Notes: generated by a model not told the origin, from the sequence alone. A stretch of 64,000 nt of DNA from Pisolithus tinctorius (GCA_024663395.1 JANFAH010000012.1:1-64000), one strand, 5' to 3'. Shown: positions 46,233 through 58,660, counted from the first letter of the stretch. Made by a program: numbers and translations.

Positions 46233-47480
46233 CTCCCCCTCAATTGGAACAAAGTCCAAGTGCAGATGTGAAATGTTTTGCCTTGATGCTTGATAAAGGT
46301 TTGGTAAGGGTATTGGTGACTATGTCATCAGTAGGACAATAAATTAAATGAAAGGAGTGATTTTCCACAGCAAAATGAATGAAATGGTATCATATGTTGA
46401 TGTGCTTGGTGTGAGCATGGTAACTGCCATCTTTGGTGAGTGTGATGGCAGATTGGCTGTTGGAATACAGTGGGATAGGATATTTGAGTGGGCAGAAAAC
46501 TTCCCTGATGAGTTGTTGAAGCCATAAGCCCTCTTTGGCTGCATGAGTTGCTGTGACATACTCTGCTTCAGCAGTTGAGAGTGTTTTGAGTTCTTGTTTC
46601 TGTGAAGCCCAACTGATAGCTCCTCCATCCAGTAGATATGTGTATCTGCTGATAGCCTGTCAGTGCTCCTGCAAAGCTCCATCGGCATCAGTATAGCCCT
46701 TGAGGCCTTGTTCGGTATTTCTGAATGTCAAAGTGAGCACTTTTATGCCTGTGATATACCTGTAGATTCATTTTATGGCTTCCCAGTGAGTCATGTGTTG
46801 GGTGTGTTATTGAACTGCATGACTGTGGAGACAGAAAATGCAATGTCTGGGTGTGTTCCAACAGCAAGGTGCATGAGGGAGCCTACAGCAGAATGGTAGG
46901 GTACATTTTTCATGCATGCAGCTTCTTTGGCTGACTGCAGAATTTCTCCACAAGAGAGTTTGATTCTGGGGTCCATCAAAATTGTGGCAGGTTTGCAGTC
47001 AGTGAGGTTATATTTCATCAGAATGGCCTCAATGTAGGACTGCTGGGACAATGATATGGTATGGGCTTCTCTATTCTGTGCCACCTTCATTCCAAGTAGC
47101 CAACTGATGGGCCCTAGGTCAGAGATTTTAACACAAGTGCTAATCTCCTGTTTGAATGAGTGAATTAATGATGGGGAACTGCCTGTTACAGTGCAGTCAT
47201 CAATGTGGCTGGCAAGAATGAGAATTTCCAATCTAATGTGACCATAGAATACTCCCCAGTCTGTGTGTGCTCTAGTAAGTCCAAGATCTGCAAGGGTAGC
47301 ACATAGCTTCTGGTACCACTGAAGTGTGCCTTGTTTTGAGCCATATAATGTGACATTTAGCTTCCCAACTGGGCAGGAAAAATTCCACCCTACAGCATAG
47401 CCCTCAGGGAGCTCCATGTATATGTCTTTTCCATCTCTGAGTTTTCCATTTAGGAATGCTGAGTGAAAATCAAAGACATC
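46233..47480 (-). pseudogene. Copia reverse transcriptase and RNase H, broken
   Basis: The frame at 46791-47417 reads through copia RT motifs: LNVTLYGSKQGTLQWYQKL, then a HIDD motif in place of the usual YVDD/HVDD, then LGMKVAQ and PYHSAVGSLMHLAVGTHPDI. RNase H remnants follow to about 46,340, with ISWASQKQELKTLSTAEAEY read across the 46,600 region. Stops and frame changes rule out function. Confidence 0.85.
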
Positions 47481-48248
47481 AATGTCCTAGTCATTGCATG
47501 CAGCAATTGTGAGTATGGTGCAAAGTGGTGTGAGTCTTGTGATGGGAGCATAGGTTTCATTGTAGTCAGTGCCCTGTATCTGAGAGTAGCCCTTAGCAAC
47601 CAGGCAGGCCTTGTACTTCTTGATATCTCCTGCAGTGTTATGCTTGATCTTAAAGACCCATTTGCATCCTATGACATTTGCACCTTATGGGCACTCAATG
47701 ACATCCCAAGTGTGTGCTTCCTCTAGGCTCTGTAATTCCACATTTATGGCATTTTGCTGCTTCAGTCAGTCAGCTTGGGATTTTGCCTCATGTACTGTTG
47801 ATGGATCCAGCCCTTCAGCTTCAGCCATCCCTGCCACCATAGCATACATGATGTTAGTGTCATCTTCATCAGCAGCTAGTTCATCATTGAATATGTAGGT
47901 AGCATTCTCTCAGGATTTTGGGCTGTTCAGGTTGCTATCACTCTCTTGGAGTTCTTTTACAAAGTTGAGAGGGATGTGTCCATCACAAGTGCTTTCTCCT
48001 GCATGTAAGCACCTCATATAGTCTAATTCAAAGTGCTGGCAAGTGGAATGATGAGGTTGAGGTGGAGGTGTTTTGAAATTATCTCTGAGTGGGTCCAAAA
48101 TGGGTCTTGGAATTTCTGAAGTTGCTTTGGTGGGTTGCTTGACTGTCTGTGTGGCCTCAGAATTTCCCTGCTCCCCCTTGAGTGGCACACCATGTGGTAT
48201 GGACACATCTCAGTGCTCAAAAATGACACTTTGTTCAATTCCAATTGC

Positions 48249-49100
48249 TCATGTGTCAGGCCAGTAGATGTGGTGGCCATTGCTCTCAGGGTCAAAACCT
48301 ACCCAGTGTCCATCTTGGGCTTGCTTGTCTAGCTTGGAGCCAGAGGTGTCATGGACCTTGACATGACATCCCCAGACCAGGATTTTTGAGAGGTTGGGTG
48401 GTCTTTTGGAGAGCATTTCATAGGGAGTCTTGGTGCCTAGATGGCAAGTTGACAAGCAGTTTTTGAGCCAAGTTGCATGCATAATGGCCTCCCCCAGAGG
48501 TTCTTGGGTAAGCCACTGGCATGAATCATCACTTGTACATGCTCAACAAGTGTTCTGTTGGGCCATTCTGCAACTCCATTGTGTTCAGGGGTACCATGGA
48601 TGGTTATGGTCATTCTGTGCCTTGGGATTTCAGATATTCTGAAAATTCTGCACTAAGATATTCTCCCCCTCAATCCAAGTGAAGTTGCTTGACTTTGGTG
48701 TCAAACTGCATGCTCAGCCATGCTTCATAGGCTTTGTATGATTTGAAGGTCTCAGCCTTCATCTTTTGCAAGTACAGGGTGGTGTAATGAGTGTGGTCAT
48801 CTGTGAATGACACATAGTACTAGCTGTGGCCTGGGGTTTGGACTGGAGAAGGTCCCCAGAGGTCTGAGTGGTCCTCATCACCAAGGTGTTCATGGCAAGG
48901 TGGGTCACACTCCTTCCCAATAAGCTTCTGAGTTGCTTTGGCATATTTGCATGAATTGCATGTGCCCATGGTGGAATGCACTTTGTCCAGCTTAATTCTG
49001 GTGATTGTGACATCCTTGAGCATGTGCCAGATGGCTTTGGGAGTGATGTGGCTGAGCCTGATGTGTATCTCCTCCATAGTTAGGGATTCTGTGGCCTTAG
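48249..49100 (-). pseudogene. Copia integrase and GAG-pre-integrase, broken
   Basis: HIRLSHITPKAIWHML and CNSCKYAKATQK (about 49,050-48,940) match the zinc-binding N-terminus of copia integrase. KTPYEMLSKRPPNLS and LVWGCHVKVHD (about 48,430-48,350) match the C-terminal end of the integrase core. Several frame breaks separate them. Confidence 0.8.
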
Positions 49101-49125
49101 CTAGGCCTGCAAAGGCATGACAAGC

Positions 49126-49870
49126 TCATTTGAGGCAGTAGAGCCCTTTTTGCATTGGAATTTTGGCTACTTTCTTTTTCTGAGCCTCAAAAATTTGACA
49201 ACACTTGTCTTGGAATAATGCAGCATACCCAGTGATGTCGAGTTTGCTAATGGAAATGAGTGTAATTCCCATCTTGAGAGCATAGAGCATGTCCTTGAGT
49301 TGAATGTGGGTATGTGCAGTGCTGTTTGGAAGTGAGATTGCAAGATCACCTTTCCTGATGTAATGGAAGGTGTGATTATCAGCAGTGGTGATAGGTTTGG
49401 GGATGATTGGCTTGTAGTCAAGAAATTTGCTGCAGTAGGAGGACATACAATGTGAAGTGCCTGAGGCAAACAGAATGGTCTCCTCTGTGGAATTTAGGCT
49501 TTTGCCTGCAAGAAGGACATGATCAAAGGTGTTCATGTATGCATCTTCTTCATCAGTAATGATGTCCTGGGGGTTCAGAATTTCTTCCTCTGCAATTTTG
49601 GTGAGCCAATTGTCATCCTGTGGGTGTGCTAGCCAAACTCCATCAGGTTTGGAGTCAGTGCTGGTCTGTGCACTTGAGCTGGCTGTTGTGCTGGTTGCAG
49701 TGGCCACTTTTCCAGAGCCTTTCTCCTTCTTTTTCCCTTTGCCCTTGTTCTGGAATCACTTGGGTGCTTGCCCAGCTTTTCCACCACCCTCTTCCCAGCA
49801 TTTGGCTCTTGCATGACCTTTCCTTCTGCAATTTTTGCAATTAGACTTCTTTCCATCCTTCACTGAGTAA
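49126..49870 (-). pseudogene. Copia zinc knuckle and protease region, broken
   Basis: A knuckle of form C-x2-C-x4-H-x4-C (CKNCRRKGHARAKC) is encoded near 49,800-49,845, directly next to the Harbinger insertion. The protease motif reads ASGTSHCMSS where DSG is expected, so the catalytic Asp is lost. An open frame runs 49707-49126. Confidence 0.75.
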
Positions 49871-50017
49871 GGGCCCAAACAGTAGTGGAATTTCTGCTTC
49901 CTTATGCAAAACATATATAAACCAACTCTGTGTGGAGTTCAGTGGACTCCCAAGTTGATAATTGCAGACTATCTGCAACTGAGGTGTTTACTGATCAGGT
50001 GACGAATCACAGCTACC

Positions 50018-50751
50018 TGTCAAGTTTGGGCCTACTCTGACCAACTCTGATGCTAGACAAAGTCTGGGGAGAGGTTCAGAAGCAAGTCCAACACAGAAGA
50101 ACAGAACTCCAACTGGTGGAGTGTTGGCAGGGATGAAGTCTGCTGAGACAGAGGCAGAGCAGAGTGAGGGCATTGGGTTTAGCTTGTGCATTACCCCATT
50201 GCATGATCTCAGCCCTTGTATTTCAGAGGTAGAGACCAGATGGATTGTTGGAGGTAACTCCAACAGGCAGAAGATGGAGAGAGAAGGAGTAGGAACTAAG
50301 TTGATATTCATACTGGAGAACAGCAGAGTATGATACATGCTTTTATACTACTATGGAGGTACAGTAATCAGAATCAGAACTGACATATGGAGACTTGTAA
50401 AATTTCAAGTAAAACTTTCTAGACAATGAATGAAGGGAAGATGGAGAACATACAACAGGTAACATAGAACAACCCAAAAAGGAAACAGTCCAGGCACTGG
50501 ACCATGCAGTGCATGCACTGCAGAGTACCTGATTGCATGCTGTCAAGGAGAAGTCTGAGGGGAGGTCACATGACCCCTCAGGGAATGGTCCACATGGTCT
50601 GGTGGTAAACCAGTACAAGTCCAACAACAGTCAGAGTGGAGAAGGTTCATAAATGACAGAGGGTGGGCAGAGTTGGTGTGGAGTGAGAGAATGACTGGTG
50701 GAGGAGGGTGCAGAGTTAGTGGGGACTTAGGATAAATGCATGGTTGTGACA
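50018..50751 (-). repeat. Gypsy solo LTR, copy 1
   Basis: 734 bp, clearly homologous to the LTRs of the intact gypsy element and in the same orientation. It is flanked by CTACC at 50013-50017 and 50752-50756. CpG sites have decayed to TG or CA. No internal gypsy sequence is attached. Confidence 0.9.
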
Positions 50752-50820
50752 CTACCCACATATGCATAGTATGATATGCCACCTTGACAAACCAACCTTT
50801 ATTGCAGGCTAGACCATTCC

Positions 50821-52321
50821 ATGTCCCTGACCCACCACTCACATCAACTTTGCAGCAAGATGGAAGGTAGGAGTTCTGGGTCAAAAGGAAAGGCCCCATC
50901 AATCAGTTCAAGCTCTGAGCCTCAGCTGAAGTTGCAAGCTGTATGGCCCCATGCAGATGTTGAGATGCTTCTTGATTTTGTGGAGGAATTCCAACCCAAG
51001 GCAGGTGATCATATGGTCTTTCAACTAGGGCACTTCAATGATTTGGTATCTCAGTTACCTGTCCAAGCCAATGGCTGCTGTAAAACTGCAAAAAACTGTC
51101 ATGACAAGTGGGAAAGTGTGTGTTTATTGATCTATCCTTGCATTTGGTGTCACTCATCTCATACAAAGCTGAAATGGGATTACTATGCAGCTTTGGCTGT
51201 TGCAAGGGGATCAGGACTCACATATTCAGCAGCAAAAGGTGCTGATGTTGTAACTGAGGTGGGGCAGCTTGTGATGGATGATGTTGTTATGGTATGTCTG
51301 GGATTTTTTCCTGGCATGGTGCACAAATCCTTGACCTTCCCCTAGAATCAGCCAGATACTGCCCAATACAGAAACATGGGCTTCAAATGCTTTGATTGTA
51401 TGTGAGACCTCACCCTTCCTGACAAGGTGAGGGGCACCAATGCCCACCATGCTGCTGGTGCTTGACCCCCCACCCAAAGGTCCTGGGCTTCTACATCCAT
51501 GTCACCCAATTTTCCCAGCTCCATTGTGCAGCCTGTCATATCACCTCAGCCCACATCTATGCAGCCTCCCACACCACCATCATTCCCACAGCCTGCCATG
51601 CAGTGTCAGCTACTGTTCACATAACCTCACATGCAGTATCAGCCACTGCCTGTGCAACCCACCACACAGTTTACCTTTATGCAGGATCAATCCAGGTTTC
51701 CAAATTAACATCAAATCATGCAGACTCCTTGGAGTGTGCAGCCTGCCATAAATGTTCAAGGTACACTTGTACCACAGCGTGTGTGCCACCTGTATCCCTA
51801 CCTGGCCCCATGGTTTCCCCTTCATCCATTCCTACATCACCACCATCTTCTGCAATGACATCAGTAAGCACTTCCATCAATCTGTCATCTAGTTTGTCAT
51901 CTTGTGGCAAGAAGTGCAAAAGTGATGCCACTGCCAAGCTCAACACCACATCCACAGTGGCTTCCATGGGAAGCTCTAGCAGTTCTTGGAAGCAGTGCTC
52001 ACAGACAGCTGGCCTTGAAGATGTGGTGTGGGATCTAATGTCCAGTGTGCAAGACAGTACCTCCAAGACACTCACTGTTCTCAACAATCCCAAGGGCTGA
52101 AGTCTTGACAAAGCATGTGCATTGATGTTTGAGCTTGGGAAGAACCTTTTGGAGCAGAACCTGGTCCACTTGCAAATGTTGTTTGAAGAGAAATCCTCCT
52201 ATGGTACAGGTTACAAGAACACTGCCACTCAGTTGGCAACATACCAAATGTTGTGGGTTAAGATGAGGCTCAAAGCTGCTGGCTATGAGGTTCCAGAATA
52301 TGCAAATTTGGGGGGGAAATA
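50821..52321 (+). pseudogene. Harbinger Myb/SANT-like DNA-binding protein, broken
   Basis: The frame at 50821-51345 has WPHADVEMLLDFVEEFQPKA and NCHDKWESV, the Myb/SANT-like pattern of Harbinger partner proteins that help the transposase reach DNA and the nucleus. A low-complexity Pro/Ser/Thr stretch in changing frames follows, then a C-terminal helical region at 52122-52322 (KNLLEQNLVHLQMLFEEKS). Several stops separate the parts. Confidence 0.65.
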
Positions 52322-52469
52322 AGTAGTTCATCTGTACTTGTGCATTTATATTGCAATCACCACTGTTCCAAATTGCCATGCAAGTGTGTAAATTGAGGGT
52401 GGACAAGACAAGTGTGTGATAATTGGGTGACATAGTGGATACATGGATAAAATGTGAAACCAGCTACAG

Positions 52470-54692
52470 AACTACTGAATCAACCCCTTCTTGCAAGCTG
52501 CTACAATTGTGTCACATATGGCATTCATCTGACTGCACAACTCTGCATTCAATGGAGTATCTTGCAAGCTTCTGACATCTGTTTCTTCAGATGTTAAAAG
52601 TGGCCCATTGTCTTCATTGAATTCATCAGGATCTGGCATGTCAACATTGTCAGGATTGTGGAGGCAGATGATATTGTGAACACAGCATGCTGCTGCAGGC
52701 AAGTGGGACTGGATTGCCATGTCATATTTGGGTGGGAGAATGAGGGTTTGAAAATGTCACTTTATAACTCCAAAGTTATGCTTGATGTCATTCCAAAGCA
52801 TGGGATGGTGAAGGTTGAAAGGCTCTTTGCCATCCCTTGGCCTGTAGGAATGAATGAGAATCAAACACACATAAAAATGTAATGGTACTCACCATAGGTT
52901 GGCTCACCTCCACTCAGCATTGGCCACAGTATGGTACAAGTAGCTGTGGAGTTGACAGATACCCTGCATCAGCAAGGTAATACCATCCATTAGGAACAGA
53001 AAAGTCCCACAAGTGGGCATTGTGGTAGACTGTGGCATCAGCAGCCAACCCTTCCCACCCTCTGAGAACATATGTAATGATACCATTGAATGAACATGTG
53101 ACAAGACAATTTTGAGATAAGAAGCCCTTGCAGTTGCACATAAGGTCTCATTCACTTGTGGATGGTGCACATGTGATGTGTGTACCATCAAGGGCACCTA
53201 TGGCATCCTTGAAGTATGGATAAAATTTGGGATTGGTGGTGATACAACTGGGGGCTGGTGAATTGGCTCTGGGAAGGTGAACAAATGTGGTATAAATGCA
53301 ACCCTTGGAGAATGCATGGAGCATTTGTTTAAAATACCTGGGTAAAGTTTAGCAGAATTTCAATTCAAATGACAGTGCACTCACCCTGATATTGTATCCA
53401 TTGAGCATTGGAATCACTCACTGATGTGCCAAGTTGATAAGCCTGTCACCTGTCATGACTGTGCGTTCATCCTGCGTCATCACTAACTCTGCACCCTTTT
53501 CTGCTGGTCATTTGCTCACTCCACACCAACTCTGCCCATCTTCTATCATCTACAAACCATCTCCACCCTGACTGCTGTCAGACTTGTGTTGCTCTCCTAC
53601 CGGACCAGGCGGACCATTCTCTGAGGGGTCATGTGACTACCTTCAGACTTCTCCCTGGCAGTGCACAGTCAGGTACTCTGCAGCACATGCACCACATGGT
53701 CCAGCACCTGGACTGTTTCCTTTTTTGGATGTTCTATGTTACCCACTCGTATGTCCTCTGTCTACCCTTCATTTGTCATCTGGGAAGTTTTACTTGAAAA
53801 TTTATGAGTCTCCATATGTCAGTTCCAATTCCAGTTACTGTACCTCTGTAGTAGTATAAAAGCATGTATCATACTCTGCCATCCCTTAGTATGAATATCA
53901 ACTCAGTTCCTACTCCCTCTGTCTCTGTCTTCTGCCTGTCAGAGTTACCTCTGACATTCTGTCTATACTCTCCCTCTGAAATACGAGGGCTGAGATCATG
54001 CAAGGGGGTAGCACACAAGCTAAACCAGATGCCCTCACTCTGCTCCGCCTTTGTCTTGGCAGACTTCATTCCTGCCAACACTCTGCTAGTCAGAGTTCTG
54101 CTTCCCTGTGTTGGACTTGCTTCTGAACCACTCTCTAGACCTTGTTTAGTGTCAGAGTTGGTCAGAGTAGGCCTGGACTTGACATCACCATTGCATGCAG
54201 GAAAATTGCCAGCTGCTCTTCTAATGTGACAATCTTTGAATCTTGGAGATCCCCTTCTTGAAGGATGGATATGAGCCTGAGGAAGATACATTTGTGAATG
54301 CTGAGCTCAGTTGTGATCCACTTGGGGTGCCCATTAAGCAACTCATTTAGCCAGCCCTGTCCTGAAAGAGCAGACATATGGTAAGGATCTAGGGTAGTGC
54401 CTTGAAGTGTTGTGACTGCAGCCTGGTATAGACCAAGTGTAGCAGCAACCACTGCATAGTTCTGAATCTGCTGCATGACTAGCACCCTCTGAGCAATATC
54501 AGATGTGGCATCAGAATCTTCATCCTCATCTAAATTGTTCTCATCCCTCACAGTGATGGGGTGATTCTTGACCATAGTGATAGTCTCAATGGTGTAGTGG
54601 CATATGAGGTTGATTGCCATGTGACCACAGCCAAGTATCAACTTGGAAGTCTGCTGAGCTCTGCACAGAGTTGGTTTGTATATGTTTTGCAT
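52470..54692 (-). pseudogene. PIF/Harbinger transposase, split by a solo LTR
   Basis: The N-terminal part, on the minus strand from 54692 to the LTR at 54184, contains LSGQGWLNELLNGHPKWI and VTLEEQLAIFLHA. The C-terminal part, from 53450 down to about 52470, contains ALDGTHI-type sequence (about 53,190), CNCKGFLSQNCLVTCSFNGI, VYHNAHLW and PNGWYYLADAGY of the DDE endonuclease. The reading frame has stops. The solo LTR at 53451-54184 interrupts it. Confidence 0.8.
53451..54184 (+). repeat. Gypsy solo LTR, copy 2, opposite orientation
   Basis: 734 bp, inverted relative to copy 1. It is flanked by TCACC at 53446-53450 and 54185-54189, so it is an independent insertion, here into the Harbinger transposase gene. 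Confidence 0.9.
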
Positions 54693-54728
54693 AAGGAAGT
54701 GGAAATTCTGCTACCATTTGGGCCCTAA

Positions 54729-55431
54729 GCTGTGTCTTCAGAATTTCCAGAATTTCTGGAGTTGCCCCTCTTCATCTGCATTTGGCACCTATCATATTTG
54801 TCAGAAATTATGTTGATTATAAAGTCCAGAGATAGGTCCTTTTCCATGACCAGGGCTGAAGATGTCATAGCTGTGAGGTTGGAGTCATATGAAGTGGGAA
54901 GTGAACTGAGAATGATTGCTGCAAAGTCATCATCTGTGATAGACTGTCCAAGTGTGGCAAGTTGTTTGCACAGTGTGTGCATCTTGTTGAAGTGAGCACA
55001 GACTTGCCTTTTTCTGCACAGCAATATTCTTGGAGTTTTCTCCAGAGATTGATTGTGACAATGTGAGAGCAGTTTTGGAAAAGGTCTGTGAGGGCACCCC
55101 ACACACTCTTCACAGTCTCTTCCTTCAGAACTTGAAGGAACAGTGATTCTGGGAGTGACACAGTGATCACTTGCTTGACATATCTGTCATCCTTTGCCCA
55201 TTGCCAGAGTTTTTCTGGGTATTCACTGACAAGTTTTTGCTCTGTGGCTGTGGGCTTCCAGGAGGAGTCTTTTCCTGCTGAGGGGTCCTCTGGTTTCACA
55301 TCCAAGCTGGTCAGGTGCCCAATCAGCCCTTTTGAACTGATGGCCCATTCAACCTGAGCCTTGTAGTATAGCCAGTTGCTTCCATCTGCATTTAGAGTTG
55401 AGACTTGTAAGGAATGATTGTCTTTCACCAT
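54729..55431 (-). pseudogene. Copia gag, broken
   Basis: Starts MVKDNHSLQVSTLNADGSNW and contains WAISSKGLIGHL and VKSVWGALTDLFQ, typical of copia gag. A frame change occurs near 54,880. The 3' end continues, after the Harbinger insertion, at about 49,867. The region upstream of the ATG has TTATGAGCTCC near 55,490, possibly a decayed primer-binding site. Confidence 0.8.
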
Positions 55432-55544
55432 AGTGGGTAGTGTTGCTGTGTAATAACTCTTTCAGAATTAGAGCATGAGAGTGGAGCTCATAACCTAATG
55501 AAGGCATGAGTTTCTCAGTGCATGAAGTAGTGGCTTTATTAGTA

Positions 55545-55786
55545 CCTAACAAAGGTATGAGTCTCTACACTATGTCAGTACCAAATACATATGTAAATGA
55601 ATGGAAGTATAGGTATGCTCACCTCAGTGCATGAAGTAGTGACTGAGGTGGAAAATAATGGTACAGAAAATTTATAGTACTGTAATTACTAAGTGGGGTG
55701 ACATTGGAATTTAATTCTGAGGGTCAGGGAGAAATTCCAAGCCCTCTGGGTGAAACTCTGAGATGCTTCTGTAACCCCAGAACACA
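55545..55786. repeat. ~240-bp repeat, copy B
   Basis: Tandem with copy C (55811-56044) and similar to copy A (37012-37244). It lies just upstream of copia gag, where the 5' LTR is expected. Confidence 0.75.
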
Positions 55787-55810
55787 TACTCAACAGTGAC
55801 TATATTAGTA

Positions 55811-56053
55811 CCTAACAAAGGTATGAGTTTCTACACTACATCAGTACCAAGTAAATGAATGGAAGTATAGGTACACTCACCTCAGTGCACAAAGTAGTGA
55901 CTGAGGTGGAAAATAATGGTACAGAAAATTTATAGTACCATAATTACTAAGCAGGGTGACATCAGAATTTAATTCCAACAGTCAGGGAGAAATTCCAAGC
56001 ACTCTGGGAAAAACTCTGAGAGGCTACCATAATTCTGGAACACATTCTTGACA
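55811..56053. repeat. ~240-bp repeat, copy C, with copia-type LTR end
   Basis: Same repeat as copies A and B. On the minus strand it begins TGTCAAGAATG at 56053, the same 11 bases that start the copia 3' LTR at 46232, which suggests it is the outer end of the copia 5' LTR. Confidence 0.65.
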
Positions 56054-57046
56054 GCTACCTCTGGGGTCCTTTTCAGCAATCATCACCACATGATTTTGAC
56101 TTTTTGATTTTCCCTGAACATTTGACAACTGCTGTAAGGCCATGATGTATGTATGTCAGGATTCAGCTCTTCTGCCCATTTTCAGGCTCAGAGTTGTCAA
56201 AACCATGCTTTGGAGGCTTCTGTACACTGTTCCAGATTGTGGATAAGGTTTGGATGGACTTGGTTATGTCAGTATACTGTGAAGCTGATTCAAAAGATTG
56301 TTGTCAGGCACTGTGGTCCTGTTAATGCTATGTACATGTGCTGGAGCAATTTATGGACAGTGGATGGTTAGCATAGCAGGTTAGTGATTAAGAACTGGTC
56401 CAAGTAGTCACTGTGGGATGTGAAGATCATGGTCCTAGCTTGCTAACAAGCCCTGGGGGAGCTATGACCAATTTGGTATGGACACTACATATGTAATTGG
56501 TGTTGGAGATTGTGCATTCTGTTATGTTTCACCCCTGTTTTCACCCTGTGTTTGCCTTGTTTTTGCTCTGTTGGACTTACTTCCTTTTTTGGCCATCTTC
56601 TCATTGATCTGATGGCCCTCTGTTTTTATCACTAGTGTTAGTGTCTCATAACATGCTTAGGACATGTGTCATCATTGTTCAACCAATGGTGTAGTTACTG
56701 TAGCTCATTACATGCAGACACCTCATGATCTGCTTTCTTTGTAGTATTTAGACTGCCAGCTCAAGTCCTGGAACCCCAGACTTGAGCTGCTCAATCATAT
56801 GCAGTGTTCCTCAGAACTTCACCCTCAGTGTCCCTAACCTGGACCACTCTCACCAGCATTGCCAAATCCTCTGTCATTTACAGAGGTTACCTCAGCCATT
56901 TGCTAGGTAGAAACCATAGTCTGTGACTGAGCTCAACCTGTGCCTTGACTTTAGTCTTAGCATAACAGAAGCTCAAGTCTCCATGGCCTATTGGCTGAAG
57001 GTCACTGTCTAGCATACCACCATGAACCCTCAAAACAACTGACATT
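56054..57046. other. CpG-depleted flank, probable 5' LTR of the second gypsy element
   Basis: About 1 kb without a gene. It ends directly before a probable primer-binding site at about 57047-57063 (TGGTGCCATTGCAACCC), so its right part is probably the 5' LTR of the gypsy remnant downstream. No second copy of this LTR was found to the right. Confidence 0.45.
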
Positions 57047-57249
57047 TGGTGCCATTGCAACCCACATGAGAAGAATCATCATCTGATGAAGAACAGGAGA
57101 GCACTGTCACTAACACCTCCTCCAACAAACCTGAACAACTGGATAGAGGCTTTACCTCAGGTATCCTCTCAAATCTCTTCACCCAATCTCTTGCATCACT
57201 TGGTACTCCTCTCCCACCTGTACCTACCCCTTCCACATTTCCTGCACCC

Positions 57250-58072
57250 TTGCCCCCACTGCAGAATATGATGTCCAGTTCATCATCAAAGGCAATGACC
57301 AGCACTACCACTGTCAAGGTGACTGAATTGAAGATTGGTGCTCCATTTGATTTTGACAGTGACCAGAAGAATGCCATGAGCTGGCTATTCTCAGTCCAGA
57401 CTTATCTCATGGTAAATGAAGAAGTTTATGGCACTAACACCAAACAGGTGGTTTATGCACTGTCATACATGAAGAAAGGGGTTGCTCACTCCTGGGCAGC
57501 AACCTTCCAGAAGACATCTCTGGAAAAGAATCCCCCCAGTTTTGGGACATTTCCTGATTTTGTGATGGCTTTCAAAGCCTCATTTACCTCCCCTAACTCC
57601 ACTGGTGTCACAACTGCAAAATTGCATACTCTCAAACAGAAAGATTTGGTGGAACAATATATCACCAACTTCTGCACTGCCACCACTGATTCCACCATCA
57701 CCCAGGATGTTACCTTGATTGAGTTCTTCTCTCAAGGACTTAAACTGTTCATCATGAACTGCATCCACATGATGGAGACAACCCCCACTAAAATTGACAA
57801 ATGGTATAAACAGGCACAAAAGTTTGATGTGAAATGGAGGAAAGTAAATGAACTTTCTGGGAAAAAGGAAAAGAGGATGTTCTACCTGAAGAACAACCTC
57901 TCAGAAGAAAAAGATCCAAATGCTATGGACATGGATGGAGCAAGACTCTCCAGAGAAGAAAGGGACTGACACATCAAAGAAGGAAGATATTTTGGTTGTG
58001 GAAACAAAGGACATCTCTCTCAAGAATGTCCAGACAAAGGAAAGACCCCTCAGAAGAGGTCAAAAAGATAAG
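57250..58072 (+). pseudogene. Gypsy gag, second family
   Basis: An open frame to 57969 shows a gag domain (FDSDQKNAMSWLFSVQTYLM, then LSYMKKGVAHSWAATFQ). After a TGA the same frame continues with a zinc knuckle, CGNKGHLSQEC, near 58,000. Confidence 0.8.
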
Positions 58073-58183
58073 AAAGATTATTGAAGTTGAAGAAAGCAAT
58101 GACAAAGAGAGAGTTGCTGGACCTTCCATTGCCTTAGTCAATATTGCTAGGGTGTTAGGAAAGGATTTTTAGAAGGGGACTCT

Positions 58184-58660
58184 GTGTTGATGCCAGATGT
58201 TCCCAGTAAAAAGGACAGTTCTATTTCTGTTGCTCCTGTACTAGTATCTTCTACTCCAGATTGTACTATGCAAATCCCTGTTTCCCTTTACACATCAGAA
58301 AAAACTGGAAAAGTCATCAACACTACTGCACTGGTTGACTCCAGTGCAGAAATATCCTGCATTGATTGGAGTTTCATGTGAAAGCATAGGATCCCCACTC
58401 AATGACTTGCCAAACCCATCCTTGCCAAAAATGCAGATGGATCCCAGAATTCCAAGGGAAAGATCTTGTTTTCTACCACCCTCTACTTCAAGATCAAAGG
58501 ACTTGTTCATCAGTCCTTCCACATCATAAACTGTGGGTCAGAAAACATGATTCTTGGCCTCCCTTGGTTACAAGAGAACAACTTCATTGTCAATTGGAGC
58601 ATGGGAACCCTCTCCATTGATGAGAAAACTGACAGGTCAAAAGATCTGTCTTGAAACATC
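58184..58660 (+). pseudogene. Gypsy protease region, second family
   Basis: TTALVDSSAEISCIDWSF carries the protease motif with the Gly replaced (D-S-S). GLPWLQENNFIVNW downstream is the usual end of the protease domain. Frame changes separate the two. Confidence 0.7.

Larger units (their letters stand above)
49871..54725 (-). mobile_element. PIF/Harbinger DNA transposon inserted in copia gag
   Basis: The ends are inverted copies starting GGGCCCAAA (49871 inward, and 54725 inward on the other strand), similar over roughly 100 bases. They are flanked by the 3-bp duplication TAA at 49868-49870 and 54726-54728, the usual Harbinger target. Inside are a Myb/SANT-like ORF on the plus strand and a transposase on the minus strand, the two-gene layout of this superfamily. 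Copia gag sequence continues on both sides. Two gypsy solo LTRs later inserted into it. All coding parts are broken and CpG-poor. Confidence 0.85.
46080..55440 (-). mobile_element. Decayed Ty1/copia retrotransposon, internal region
   Basis: Minus-strand remnants in copia order are, right to left: gag (54729-55431), zinc knuckle (about 49,800-49,860), protease region (about 49,450), GAG-pre-integrase (about 48,950-49,080), integrase (about 48,250-48,900), RT (46791-47480) and RNase H (46,330-46,690). A purine tract followed by TGTCAAGAATG marks the inner start of the 3' LTR at 46232. The element is split by a Harbinger transposon at 49871-54725, has many stops and frameshifts, and is almost free of CpG. 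Confidence 0.85.
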
